Virus record (IMG/VR): IMGVR_UViG_3300007960_000032
Span: 1 to 52,866 of that record
Reading direction: 5' to 3' (one strand)
DNA: 52,866 bases
Origin: a virus
A program made the translations under genes and the position numbers. Below the pieces are notes generated by a model. It was not told where the DNA came from. It did not search any database and saw only the letters and a program-made list of their open reading frames with translations. Below are positions 1 to 6,703 of this stretch, piece by piece; position 1 is the stretch's first letter; each line of letters begins with the position of its first letter.

Positions 1-1
1 A

Positions 2-199
2 CTTGCTGATCATTTATATGTTAGTGGAATAGAAACTAAATCTGTATATCAGCAACCAATTTGGAATTTACCAGGCGCTTGTAATAATTGTAACAGACAT
101 CTAGCATTGCCATGTGATCCTTATACCACAGACCAAGAATTACTTCATATCATACGTAGTGTTAAAGAATTCTTCCAGGAACTTCCACTCGCGAGTTAA
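2..199 (+). CDS. C-terminal end of a DegT/DnrJ/EryC1-like sugar aminotransferase (partial)
   Basis: An open frame enters from the left edge and stops at TAA 197-199, giving the last 65 residues. The segment CNNCNRHLALPCDPYTTDQE followed by a helix ending in VKEFF resembles the C-terminal end of the DegT/DnrJ/EryC1/StrS family. In those PLP enzymes a short region rich in Cys, Asn and Leu leads to an 'LPxxPYxTxxE' turn and a final amphipathic helix. Such enzymes transaminate keto-sugar nucleotides, which would suit the glycosyltransferase-rich island beside it. The PLP lysine and most of the fold lie outside the window, so this is a motif-level call. Its 3' end overlaps the convergent neighbouring gene by 60 nt. 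Confidence 0.5.
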   Translation, partial: LADHLYVSGIETKSVYQQPIWNLPGACNNCNRHLALPCDPYTTDQELLHIIRSVKEFFQELPLAS

Positions 200-1384
200 G
201 TTTAAGTCCTGCCCTGAATCAATAAACCTCTGTGCATCATTAGCGCCACGCAAACTCCACTCAGCAAAATCACCTTCTGCTACAGTACACCATTGTTTAA
301 GTCTGTATCGACTTTCTATGTCATTGTTTTGTGCGAGCTTAATACACTCACGAAATGCTGTACGCCAGGTTGCATGTTTGTCTGTATTAAACTCTGCAAT
401 GCTACCCACAACAGGAACAACACCGTGTCTGGCGCTCAGTGTAAAGTCTAGTCCCCATTCATCTTGCTCTAGTACAAGTTTTTTATTGTATGCAATAATA
501 CCCATGTGGCCATATTCTAAACCTGTAACAGGATTGCGAGCATGGAAGATCCAATGTTTGTCTCCTTGCAGCCAATCTGGTTGCCAGTCGAAGTCAAACT
601 CAGGCAGTGTAACACACTTGGCAAATACATTAAAGAACCAAGGGGTATCACTAACCTCTGCGCATGCCTTGTATGCTTGTGCTCTGCCAGTAATTCCATC
701 AATTCGCTTTGCTCTAGGGCATATATCTTTTAGTATCTCCCAGTTTCTTTCAGCGTTTTTTTCACCATTTGAAAGATACACAACATCCAGTGGTTTTTCT
801 GCTATATTATGGGTATTATGACGCAAGATGTATGGGTAGTCGTAGTATTGTTCTTTAAATTGCGTTTTACAGTCCCTGGGCACTAGTAGTACACTTCCGC
901 TTTTATTAAAAACGTGTAGATTGCGTTCTTTCCACAAATTGGGGTCATAAGCTATACTTGTAGGGGTATTTTTAATCCATGCATAAAGTGTGCTGATTTC
1001 ACTCACATTCTTAACCGTAGGCCACGGTTTACGAGCTATTTCTGGCTGATTATGCCAGTTTATGTGCTCGTACCACTCAAGTAGTTTAAGCTCTTGTTCT
1101 TGCTTCTTAAAAGCACTGACAGGCACCAGGAAAGTATCGCCAAACTTCTGATCACCACTGGCCCAGCAATGTATTTGATCGGCTTCCCAGGGCACGGGTT
1201 GCCAAGTAAAGTCAAATGTTGCATAATTGCAACAGTCTGCTACAATCCACACATACTCCGTTCTAGCACGGTTAACACACCTGCGTATGGTATCCAGGTG
1301 TGTTCCGTTCCAGCGAGTGTATTCTGTGTGTGCAGGTAAGTCTACTGGTTCGTCAGTAATTTGCATGCAAAAGATATCAAACAT
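140..1384 (-). CDS. Putative glycosyltransferase-like protein with an internal domain duplication
   Basis: This 414-residue protein has no textbook motif but contains two related halves. The N-terminal part (about residues 1-110) has 'YVWIVADCCNYATFDFTWQP' followed by DQIHCWASG. The C-terminal part (about 200-320) has ERNWEILKDICPRAKRIDG, then WFFNVFAKCVTLPEFDFDWQP and HWIFHARNPVTGLEYGHMG. The second half also matches the 306-residue protein encoded at 11896-12816 (WAKRVDG, then RFILIDGDN, then FRWKARNSVNGLMYGNGG). The pattern of a sugar-nucleotide-like beta-alpha unit, an acidic strand end and a downstream HARN/KARN segment suggests a GT-A-like fold, but the DxD-type acidic pair is weak here, so catalysis is uncertain. 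ATG 1384 overlaps the stop of the upstream small gene by 8 nt. It is the last gene of the dCMP deaminase operon. Confidence 0.5.
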   Translation of the reverse strand: MFDIFCMQITDEPVDLPAHTEYTRWNGTHLDTIRRCVNRARTEYVWIVADCCNYATFDFTWQPVPWEADQIHCWASGDQKFGDTFLVPVSAFKKQEQELKLLEWYEHINWHNQPEIARKPWPTVKNVSEISTLYAWIKNTPTSIAYDPNLWKERNLHVFNKSGSVLLVPRDCKTQFKEQYYDYPYILRHNTHNIAEKPLDVVYLSNGEKNAERNWEILKDICPRAKRIDGITGRAQAYKACAEVSDTPWFFNVFAKCVTLPEFDFDWQPDWLQGDKHWIFHARNPVTGLEYGHMGIIAYNKKLVLEQDEWGLDFTLSARHGVVPVVGSIAEFNTDKHATWRTAFRECIKLAQNNDIESRYRLKQWCTVAEGDFAEWSLRGANDAQRFIDSGQDLNLTREWKFLEEFFNTTYDMK

Positions 1385-1541
1385 CTTTTATGTCTGTTCT
1401 CACAATCACTTGTCGACAGTCTTCATTATACAAACCGTATACTCGCATATGTCCACAATACAACCCAGCACAGGATCCATATCCAGAGTTCTCAGGAACA
1501 CTTTCGACTATCTCTCTATCGCAATACTTGCATGTTTCCAT
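1377..1541 (-). CDS. Small Cys-rich (zinc-ribbon-like) protein, 54 aa
   Basis: A 55-codon frame fits exactly between two genes. Its ATG shares one base with the dCMP deaminase stop (TAATG at 1541), and its TGA (1379-1377) lies inside the start region of the next gene. The product begins METCKYCDREIV and continues with GYGSCAGLYCGHM and a final cysteine near residue 42. The CxxC at residues 4-7 and the later C24/C29/C42 suggest a small metal-binding knuckle. No family was recognised. The tight overlaps at both ends and the clear coding character argue that it is real and translationally coupled to both neighbours. Confidence 0.6.
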   Translation of the reverse strand: METCKYCDREIVESVPENSGYGSCAGLYCGHMRVYGLYNEDCRQVIVRTDIKDV

Positions 1542-1951
1542 TAAATAGACATCTGCTCAACTTTAATGCCGCACTTTTCTAGAAAGTCAACGCCGTGTGT
1601 TAGGCGATATTCATGTACATAATAAACTTCAGTGATTCCGCTTTGGTAGAGTAGTTTAGCACAATCCATGCAGGGCTGATGAGTCACAAATGCTGTTGCT
1701 CCAGTGCCATTTTCGCTGCTACGAGCAAGTTTACAAATGGCGTTCGACTCTGCATGAAGTACCTCAGGTTTGGTTACATTATCATCTGTCTCGCACTCAT
1801 TTGTCCAGCCACTGGGCATGCCATTATAGCCAATACTAATAATGCGATTGTCTTTGACGATTACGCAACCAACTTGAAGTCGTGTTGCGGTTGAACATTC
1901 TGCATAGTTAAATGCAGACTTCATGTGTGCTTGTTTATGTTTTTGTTTCAT
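1541..1951 (-). CDS. dCMP deaminase (deoxycytidylate deaminase)
   Basis: This 136-residue zinc enzyme converts dCMP to dUMP, supplying dTMP synthesis during phage DNA replication. The cytidine/deoxycytidylate deaminase signature is complete: HAESNA at residues 66-71 gives the zinc histidine and the catalytic glutamate, and PCMDCAK at 93-99 gives the two zinc cysteines. IVKDNRIISIGYNGMPSGW is the usual strand-and-loop before the active site. The length is slightly short for the family (T4 Cd is 193 residues), as in many marine T4-like phages. A sigma70-type promoter lies so close upstream (-10 ending at 1958) that transcription should start at or next to the ATG, and no Shine-Dalgarno sequence is visible. 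It leads a three-gene operon. Confidence 0.93.
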   Translation of the reverse strand: MKQKHKQAHMKSAFNYAECSTATRLQVGCVIVKDNRIISIGYNGMPSGWTNECETDDNVTKPEVLHAESNAICKLARSSENGTGATAFVTHQPCMDCAKLLYQSGITEVYYVHEYRLTHGVDFLEKCGIKVEQMSI

Positions 1952-1957
1952 TTTAAT

Positions 1958-1986
1958 ATTATATAATTAAACACTCTATAAGTCAA
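1958..1986 (-). promoter_or_regulatory. Sigma70-type promoter of the dCMP deaminase operon
   Basis: On the minus strand, TTGACT (1986-1981) is followed by a 17-nt spacer and TATAAT (1963-1958). Both boxes are near or at consensus. The expected start of transcription is about 1951, which coincides with the ATG of the deaminase gene, so the transcript may be leaderless. Confidence 0.75.
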
Positions 1987-1989
1987 CTA

Positions 1990-2463
1990 CTAACCAAACC
2001 TTCCTAAGAACCTACCAATATGATGAATAAATGGCATTAAAGTTGCTGCCATAAACAGATTTACTCCAGTGTGCGCTAACGCAATCCTTAGTGTATCGCC
2101 CTTTGGCATACCGTCGGACACCAATGCTCCAGCAATCCATATAGTACCTGTTGTGCCAATGTTTGCACCCAGGACTGCCGCTATTGCCGCTGGCAGTGGC
2201 ACCGCACCACTTGCTACAAGAGCAATAATTGCAGTCGTAGACAATGACGAAGATTGCCACAACAATGTCATAATAATTCCACCTAAAAACATCCAATATG
2301 GATTATGAATAAAATAGGATAGATGATCTAAATTACCCATGGATTTCATTCCACCTGAAAACATCTTTAAACCAATATAAAAAATTACCAGCCCAACAAG
2401 GGTGGTAATTACAGGGTTACTTAATTCCATCTTTTTTACCTTTTTAATTAACTTATTTTTCAT
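1990..2463 (-). CDS. One-repeat Na+/phosphate cotransporter-like membrane protein
   Basis: This 157-residue hydrophobic protein carries the hallmark of the Na/Pi cotransporter (NptA/SLC34) repeat: a QSSS motif in LWQSSSLSTTAIIALVASG (about residues 69-87), followed by LGANIGTTGT (about 98-107). Membrane segments are apparent near residues 17-36, 57-88, 92-113 and 127-147. Cellular members have two such inverted repeats, often with a PhoU-like tail, and are about 300-550 residues long. Here only one repeat is present, so it would need to form a homodimer, act on the host transporter, or have lost transport function. Its ATG follows directly on the stop of the carbamoyltransferase gene (TAAATG), so it is the last gene of the radical SAM/glycan operon. 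Confidence 0.75.
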   Translation of the reverse strand: MKNKLIKKVKKMELSNPVITTLVGLVIFYIGLKMFSGGMKSMGNLDHLSYFIHNPYWMFLGGIIMTLLWQSSSLSTTAIIALVASGAVPLPAAIAAVLGANIGTTGTIWIAGALVSDGMPKGDTLRIALAHTGVNLFMAATLMPFIHHIGRFLGRFG

Positions 2464-3948
2464 TTAACTGCATACCTTAACATTATATCGTTGTTGAAAT
2501 CTGTCTGCGTCTGCGCGGTCATTTACTACAGGCTCACCTCTAATGTTTAGACTAGTGTTTAATATAATAGGACAATCTGTCATTACATACCACATCTCTA
2601 ATAACTGCCTGGCACCTGTTTTGTCGTCTTTACCCACTGTTTGTACACGACTTGTTCCGTCAGCATGCACGATAGCAGGAAATTCTTTTGGAAACTTGCA
2701 CTCGTAGACACTCTGCATATACGGTTGATTGTCAAACTTAGGCATATCAAAATAGTCGTGTGCATGTTCTTCTAGGATCATTGGCGCAAATGGCCTAAAC
2801 TTTTGTCTGCGTTTAATTTCATTAACACGATCTTTAATGTCATCGCCTCTTGGATCAGCAAGTAAACTTCTATTACCCAATGCCCTGGGACCAAACTCTG
2901 CCCTGCCACTGGCAACGCCTACAATTTTATTTTCTATTAGTTCGCTTACTAGTTCCTCACAAGGATAGTCCCCAGGTATGTTAGTTCCTAAATAAGGACC
3001 TTGCCAGTTTAATTTCTTGCCGTAGGTCAATGCCGCCGCCCCTAAACTTGATCCACAGTCCCCAGGGTTGGGCATAATCCAAAGTCTATTCCAGATACTT
3101 CTTATCTGTGCGTTTGCTACACAATTAAGAGCAACCCCGCCCATAAACACACAAACGTCAATGTCTGGATTGCCTTCTGCTAGTTGACGCATTAGTGTAG
3201 TTAAACATCGCTCAACTACTAGTTGCCCAGCAATGGCTAAGTCTTCAGCCGGTGCATCTTTAAGAAACTCAGGATCCATACCTGCATGGAAATTCTGTGT
3301 CCAGGTTTGTTCATAATCCTCACATACAAACTCGTCATATACTTCTCTGTATTTGCTGGGATTTCCATAAGCAGACATTCCCATAAGGATATATTCTTCT
3401 TCCATGGGCTTTAATCCCACACGCTGAGTCATTGCACTGTAGAACAATCCCAGGCTATGTGGATAACGCTGGCTCATTATGCGGGTGTATTGTGCTTTTC
3501 CTCTGTTGTCATACTCAGCACGGTATGCGCTGTAAGTATCCCATTCACCAATGGCATCAACAACGACTACAATAGCCCGCTCGTAAGGACTTGTTTGAAA
3601 TCCAGCAGCGGCATGACTTAAATGATGTCTGTGATATTGGATGGGTCGGTTAACGCCTACTTCACTTAAATGCTGTTTAGGACTCTTATCAGTGAATGCC
3701 TTACGGAACTCACCGCTGTATATCTGTCTGGTTTTCTTAAGCCAGGGAGTTTCGTACCATGCTACTCTAGCAATCTCACCATGACTTAATGCTTCGTCGA
3801 TAATACCTTGATTTAAGTTAGCGTCGTTTTTTACACGACTATATCGTTCACTGTGAGCAGCAAAGAGTATATTGCCCCTGCTGTCAACAACACTAACTCC
3901 AGCGTCGTGGAACCCTGCACTCACACCTAATATATTACCTAATTTCAT
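2464..3948 (-). CDS. Carbamoyltransferase, NodU/CmcH family
   Basis: This 494-residue protein has the two-domain layout of O-carbamoyltransferases, which transfer a carbamoyl group from carbamoyl phosphate, through carbamoyl-AMP, to a sugar or antibiotic hydroxyl. The N-terminal Kae1/ASKHA-like domain shows ILGVSAGFHDAGVSVV (residues 6-21), AHSERYSRVKND and the metal-binding HHLSHAAAGF (108-117), then GGVALN near 270. The C-terminal domain shows FGPRALGNRSLLADPR (near 353) and NTSLNIRGEPVV near the end. The length is slightly shorter than NodU (about 560-600). Start and stop abut both neighbours (TAAATG each side). Co-transcription with glycosyltransferases and radical SAM enzymes points to decoration of a sugar. 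The acceptor is unknown. Confidence 0.92.
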   Translation of the reverse strand: MKLGNILGVSAGFHDAGVSVVDSRGNILFAAHSERYSRVKNDANLNQGIIDEALSHGEIARVAWYETPWLKKTRQIYSGEFRKAFTDKSPKQHLSEVGVNRPIQYHRHHLSHAAAGFQTSPYERAIVVVVDAIGEWDTYSAYRAEYDNRGKAQYTRIMSQRYPHSLGLFYSAMTQRVGLKPMEEEYILMGMSAYGNPSKYREVYDEFVCEDYEQTWTQNFHAGMDPEFLKDAPAEDLAIAGQLVVERCLTTLMRQLAEGNPDIDVCVFMGGVALNCVANAQIRSIWNRLWIMPNPGDCGSSLGAAALTYGKKLNWQGPYLGTNIPGDYPCEELVSELIENKIVGVASGRAEFGPRALGNRSLLADPRGDDIKDRVNEIKRRQKFRPFAPMILEEHAHDYFDMPKFDNQPYMQSVYECKFPKEFPAIVHADGTSRVQTVGKDDKTGARQLLEMWYVMTDCPIILNTSLNIRGEPVVNDRADADRFQQRYNVKVCS

Positions 3949-4143
3949 TTAACGTCTGTCTTGCAGTATGCGCTTTATAACTTCAGTTGCTGTATGAGTA
4001 AACAACCCTGGCACAATACTATGTACGATAAGTGCAGGCACCAATAGTTGAAATTTTATTGCCACTGTCAGTGCAACTATCATATGCTGCAATCCTGATT
4101 CATTTACTTCTGCTAAGTGTTTTTTACATTTTTTACTAAACAT
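3949..4143 (-). CDS. Small membrane-associated protein, DUF6356-like
   Basis: A 64-residue protein with a charged N-terminus (KKCKKHLAEVNESGLQH), one or two hydrophobic stretches (residues 21-49) and a final HTATEVIKRILQDR helix. The order 'HLxEVxExxxQH', hydrophobic core, 'PxLFxxTA' matches what I recall of the DUF6356 family of small membrane proteins found in bacteria and marine phages. No biochemical function is known to me. AGG lies 9 nt before the ATG. It sits between the 33-residue peptide gene and the carbamoyltransferase in the same operon. Confidence 0.6.
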   Translation of the reverse strand: MFSKKCKKHLAEVNESGLQHMIVALTVAIKFQLLVPALIVHSIVPGLFTHTATEVIKRILQDRR

Positions 4144-4151
4144 GTTTCTGC

Positions 4152-4253
4152 CTATTTGTAAATAAAAGGATCTCTTTTTTTCAATTCTTTTAACCGTTTG
4201 CGGTATTGTATTTCCATTTTAATTCTGTTAATAATATTCTTAAGCCATGTCAT
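4152..4253 (-). CDS. 33-aa basic amphipathic peptide
   Basis: A 34-codon frame starts at ATG 4253, inside the end of the upstream radical SAM gene (14-nt overlap), and stops at TAG 4154-4152, just before the next ATG. The product starts MTWLKNIINRIKMEIQYRKR and ends in KKRDPFIYK. It is strongly basic, probably a single helix, and has no cysteine. The 'RxKxLKEL+KRDPFIY' ending looks like a short protein that recurs in marine T4-like phages, from memory rather than from a search. The position directly after a radical SAM gene also leaves open a role as partner or substrate, although nothing in the peptide proves that. Confidence 0.6.
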   Translation of the reverse strand: MTWLKNIINRIKMEIQYRKRLKELKKRDPFIYK

Positions 4254-5523
4254 CTGATATCTCTCCCCACCATGTAGATAACGCCTCATTGTCCAGGATG
4301 GTTTCTTCAAAAGTCATTCCTCCTCTAATAGTGTCTAATTTTTTAATTCTTTGCTTGCCCTGTATTCTTGCCTCTTGGAATGAATCAGGAAACTCTTCTT
4401 CAAAAGTAGGGCGTGTTACAAGGTTATTTAACACATCCTTTAGCGCCCTGTGATTTATTTTTGGTAGTACACTATTAATTATGCTTTCAAGAATGTCTCT
4501 GGGTAGAAACAATGGACTCATTGCTATGCTGGGATCAAAAGCAAAACACACTTTGGCAAGAATGTCCACATTAAGATCGTCTGCTAGTTTGCACATATTT
4601 TCCAGTTCAAATAGTCCTGGTGTGGTTAATGTAAAATCTAAGCGCATCTGGCGACGGTGACGGGCATGAGTTATACCTTGTTTAAAGTTTTCTAACCATG
4701 AATCGTATTTTAATCCAGTACGTATATACTCTCCTACCGGACCAGTGCCGTCAATACTAGCACATACCTGCCAGTCTCTAATGTTGTCTAATATGTCAGT
4801 GTATAAGTTAATGCCTTGATAGTCTACACGGCTTAGGTTTGTATTGTATCTAGCATATAACCCAGGGCCGTCTCCTAGTTCAATAATACGTTGCATGTAT
4901 CGCCAGTGTTGTTCGTACATCAGAGGCTCGCCACCAACCCAGTATATTTCCTCTATGCGATGTTCTTCTACAGCCTGACTAAACTCAGCCTCTATTTGTG
5001 TATCTTGATAGTTGCTAATTTGTTCTTTTACTGCTGGCTCCATCCAAGGTTCTATTTTACCTTGTTTACGAGCTTCTGTTTCCCAGCTACTTGATAACAT
5101 AGGGCCACACATACGACATTTAAAGTTACACAGGTTACTGAAACGATAGTCCCAGCTAATGGGCTTCATTGTAGTATATCCAGTTTCGTCTGTAGTTTTT
5201 AAAATTTGATCATACTTGTGACCAAACATTTGCCAGAAGTAACTGCGATATACATCAGTGTTCAGTAACTTGTTATTACATACTTCACATTCGGGAGGCA
5301 CAATGTTGTTTATCATATCACGCCTTACTCTACGGATACGTTCACTATTCCAATACTCATCTAAACTTTGCGGAGTGTATACGTTATCACCAGCATCTGT
5401 GTCAATGTATTGTGTAAAACTCTGTGCAGGTTCTCTGCTCGCACAACATAGACGTCTTTCTGTGACAGGTGACAAATACGTGTGAACCCAAGGTGCCATG
5501 CAGAGGCTATCTGGTTTATTCAT
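4240..5523 (-). CDS. Radical SAM protein with N-terminal twitch-type domain (array member 1, group A)
   Basis: 427 residues from ATG 5523 (an upstream in-frame TTG at 5529 is less likely). The radical SAM cluster motif CNFKCRMC (C132, C136, C139) binds the [4Fe-4S] cluster that cleaves S-adenosylmethionine, and WVGGEPLM near 196 is the usual GGEP SAM-binding element. The N-terminal region has CMAPW (C8), LCC (C26-C27) and CEVC (C79, C82), the pattern of a twitch domain carrying an auxiliary cluster. SIDGTGPVGEYIRTGL is the barrel strand seen in all six paralogues. It is the last of the six radical SAM genes to be transcribed and overlaps the preceding one by 8 nt. The substrate is unknown. 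BtrN-like sugar dehydrogenation or peptide modification are both possible for this superfamily. Confidence 0.9.
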   Translation of the reverse strand: MNKPDSLCMAPWVHTYLSPVTERRLCCASREPAQSFTQYIDTDAGDNVYTPQSLDEYWNSERIRRVRRDMINNIVPPECEVCNNKLLNTDVYRSYFWQMFGHKYDQILKTTDETGYTTMKPISWDYRFSNLCNFKCRMCGPMLSSSWETEARKQGKIEPWMEPAVKEQISNYQDTQIEAEFSQAVEEHRIEEIYWVGGEPLMYEQHWRYMQRIIELGDGPGLYARYNTNLSRVDYQGINLYTDILDNIRDWQVCASIDGTGPVGEYIRTGLKYDSWLENFKQGITHARHRRQMRLDFTLTTPGLFELENMCKLADDLNVDILAKVCFAFDPSIAMSPLFLPRDILESIINSVLPKINHRALKDVLNNLVTRPTFEEEFPDSFQEARIQGKQRIKKLDTIRGGMTFEETILDNEALSTWWGEISDDMA

Positions 5524-6703
5524 AGCCAATCATTTTTGCTACTTCAGGATGAGTTTCAGCGAATACAACACCACGTTGAATATCAGTCTGATCTAACTTC
5601 TTTCTCAGCGCCTCTCCTGTGTTTGCGTTGTCGTCGTTTAAACTAGTCATTGCAAACTCTTTAAGACTAATGATCCGATCCTTGTATTGCGGATGCAGGA
5701 TCTGACATTTTTGTAATACTAACATTAACGGTGATACCATGGCCTTGGGTAACTTGGATAAACTAAACTCCTCTGGGTCGTGCATTAGATTAAAATGTAT
5801 GTCGTCAATGCCACTGGTTTTTGCCCAGGTTAAGAAATCGTTCATATAAAAAATGTTTTGAACATTCCAGGTAACGCAGATCTGAAAACTTAGTGGATAC
5901 CCTTGTTCTTTTAATGCTAGGAATTTCTTAATATTACGGTTAACTGTAGCCCACTTTGCTCCGTCGCGTTCATATTCAAACCGTTCACCTACATTGTCAA
6001 TGCTAAACGCAATCTGAACATGTTTAAAGTTTTTCCATACTTCAAGTTGCTTGGGGTATTGTGTACCGTTTGTGTTATAGTGAATATCAATATCTTTAGC
6101 ATATCCCGATTTAGCAGCACGTTCTAGTAAATCAAAGTGTTGCTTGATTAGAAATGGCTCACCGCCGGTAAATTCAAAATATTTAATATCAGGCAGAATA
6201 CTGTCAACATGTTCCCAGAACTTCTTGCTCTTGCGGGGCCATTGTCCTTGTTTAAGCCATTGGCTGGCAATATTTTCTTTACCATGTTGTGCTATTTCTT
6301 CCTGGGCCCACTTACTTGAACTCCAGGATCCGCAAATACGACATTTTAGATTACATATGTTTCCTAGCTTTAAGTCCAGGAATTGTAGTGTTTCACCTTC
6401 TAAATTGGTGTAGTCAACTTCCACATGTTTAAACTTTTCCAACATGTATTCACGCTTGCTTTTCTTGCCAGCCTTCTCTTCTGACCAGCACCGTTGACAC
6501 TGCCCAGGTAGTTTATCTTCGCTAAATGCTTTCCTCAGTGACTTCATATAAGGACTGCGGAATGCTTCTTCAAGTGTATTTTTATTTAAATCAATATCAG
6601 GAACTTCACCAACTGCTAAACAACAAGGCCTAACTTGGCCCAGGGGTGTCGTCTCTAAACTAATCCAGGGAAGAATACATTTTCCTCCATACTCTCTAGC
6701 CAT
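5516..6703 (-). CDS. Radical SAM protein with N-terminal twitch-type domain (array member 2, group A)
   Basis: 395 residues, the shortest of the six. The radical SAM motif is CNLKCRIC (C117, C121, C124), with FTGGEPFL following near residue 177. The N-terminal cysteines are CILPW (C9), RPCC (C27-C28) and CQRC (C69, C72), with the same 18-residue step from first Cys to CC as its group A sisters. SIDNVGERFEYERDGAKW corresponds to the substrate-side strand. ATG 6703 lies 8 nt inside the upstream gene. The C-terminal segment (…RGVVFAETHPEVAKMIG) parallels 'ENFFEVFPELARL' of member 3, so the two are clear paralogues rather than one frameshifted gene. The substrate is not predictable. Confidence 0.9.
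   Translation of the reverse strand: MAREYGGKCILPWISLETTPLGQVRPCCLAVGEVPDIDLNKNTLEEAFRSPYMKSLRKAFSEDKLPGQCQRCWSEEKAGKKSKREYMLEKFKHVEVDYTNLEGETLQFLDLKLGNICNLKCRICGSWSSSKWAQEEIAQHGKENIASQWLKQGQWPRKSKKFWEHVDSILPDIKYFEFTGGEPFLIKQHFDLLERAAKSGYAKDIDIHYNTNGTQYPKQLEVWKNFKHVQIAFSIDNVGERFEYERDGAKWATVNRNIKKFLALKEQGYPLSFQICVTWNVQNIFYMNDFLTWAKTSGIDDIHFNLMHDPEEFSLSKLPKAMVSPLMLVLQKCQILHPQYKDRIISLKEFAMTSLNDDNANTGEALRKKLDQTDIQRGVVFAETHPEVAKMIGYE

Noticed and set aside
114-821. 235-residue + strand open frame
   Set aside because: It is antisense to the glycosyltransferase-like gene, shows no protein family features and overlaps the end of the better-supported 2-199 frame in another phase.
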